Source: JANQOH01 sp965214495
GTDB lineage: Bacteria > Pseudomonadota > Alphaproteobacteria > UBA7887
Assembly: GCA_965214495.1 (NCBI GenBank)
Contig: OZ243958.1
Span: forward strand, 806,001 to 870,000
Length of the DNA: 64,000 nucleotides
Direction of reading: 5' to 3'
A program made the position numbers and the translations under genes. Shown one piece after another: positions 63,951 through 64,000 of this stretch. A model generated the notes under the pieces. That model saw nothing but the letters and a program-made list of their open reading frames with translations. It was not told the DNA's origin and made no database searches. Numbering within the stretch: position 1 is the stretch's first letter; the number at the start of each line of letters is the position of its first letter.

Positions 63951-64000
63951 TCAGAGCCCGAAGCGTGCCCACAGTGCGCGTTCCTCAACCGCCGCCAGCA
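63951..64000 (-). CDS. C-terminal end of an unidentified protein (continues outside window)
   Basis: Reading in from the right edge on the minus strand, the last codons give LAAVEERALWARFGL and a stop at 63951. The composition is protein-like and it would precede the acyl-CoA dehydrogenase pair. Too short to assign a family. Confidence 0.3.
   Translation of the reverse strand, partial: LAAVEERALWARFGL

Overview
The window is about 64 kb of high-GC DNA from an alphaproteobacterium, probably Rhodospirillales-like. The evidence is a MucR/Ros-type regulator, a complete nuoABCDEFGHIJKLMN operon followed by birA, coaX and an RNase J gene (a common alphaproteobacterial order), a BolA/CGFS-glutaredoxin pair, small-type PurL and DUF1289. 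The very large surface proteins built from Cys-Asp-Arg-Thr leucine-rich-repeat modules, the transposase debris and the palindromic repeats suggest a host-associated or environmental lineage; that lifestyle is an inference.

Layout. 0-13 kb: the tail of a glutathione peroxidase, mucR, an acyl-CoA carboxylase carboxyltransferase with a frameshifted phytanoyl-CoA dioxygenase, an amidohydrolase, a DsbA-fold isomerase, class II lysyl-tRNA synthetase, tRNA-Pro(GGG), a Baeyer-Villiger-type monooxygenase, DUF1289, and a two-gene molybdenum hydroxylase. 13-21.1 kb: an accessory segment bounded by a perfect 29-bp inverted repeat. It holds a radical SAM protein, a 66-bp tandem array, a 5.4-kb LRR autotransporter gene broken by two +1 shifts, and a 146-bp tandem array. 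21.1-23.6 kb: tRNA-Gly(CCC), OsmC, a DUF1640 cassette inserted with a 42-bp duplication, and speE-speD. 23.7-27.7 kb: a second autotransporter gene. 27.9-37 kb: a MetE-like enzyme, purQ-purL-bolA-grxD, an orphan NosR-like polyferredoxin, a DUF995-like secreted protein, a quinone-reductase-like enzyme, a degenerate cyclase domain and tRNA-Asp(GTC). 37.2-54.3 kb: the nuo operon with birA, coaX and RNase J. 54.3-58 kb: an accessory patch with an ImmA/IrrE-like gene and IS66/IS630 wreckage. 58-64 kb: glnS, a carboxymuconolactone decarboxylase-like protein, a cupin, an SDR and two acyl-CoA dehydrogenases.

Main discovery. The autotransporter at 23.7-27.7 kb contains a miniature CRISPR-like array at 25468-25618: three identical 29-bp repeats separated by two unrelated 32-bp spacers, an exact 61-bp period with type I-E geometry. 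The 29-bp repeat is itself ordinary passenger coding sequence. Removing two repeat-spacer units (122 bp) rejoins the passenger and the beta-barrel in one reading frame and restores the passenger repeat motif. The simplest reading is off-target spacer integration by a Cas1-Cas2 integrase into a chromosomal gene: a newborn CRISPR locus that inactivated a surface protein. The same gene starts with a run of 12 C whose present length puts the start codon out of frame with the signal peptide, as expected of a phase-variable switch in the OFF state.

Caution. Several other genes (phytanoyl-CoA dioxygenase, LRR autotransporter, ImmA-like gene) are each one base away from being intact, always in a short homopolymer. 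Sequencing or assembly error must be excluded before any of these single-base shifts is called biological. The 122-bp insertion is not of that kind.
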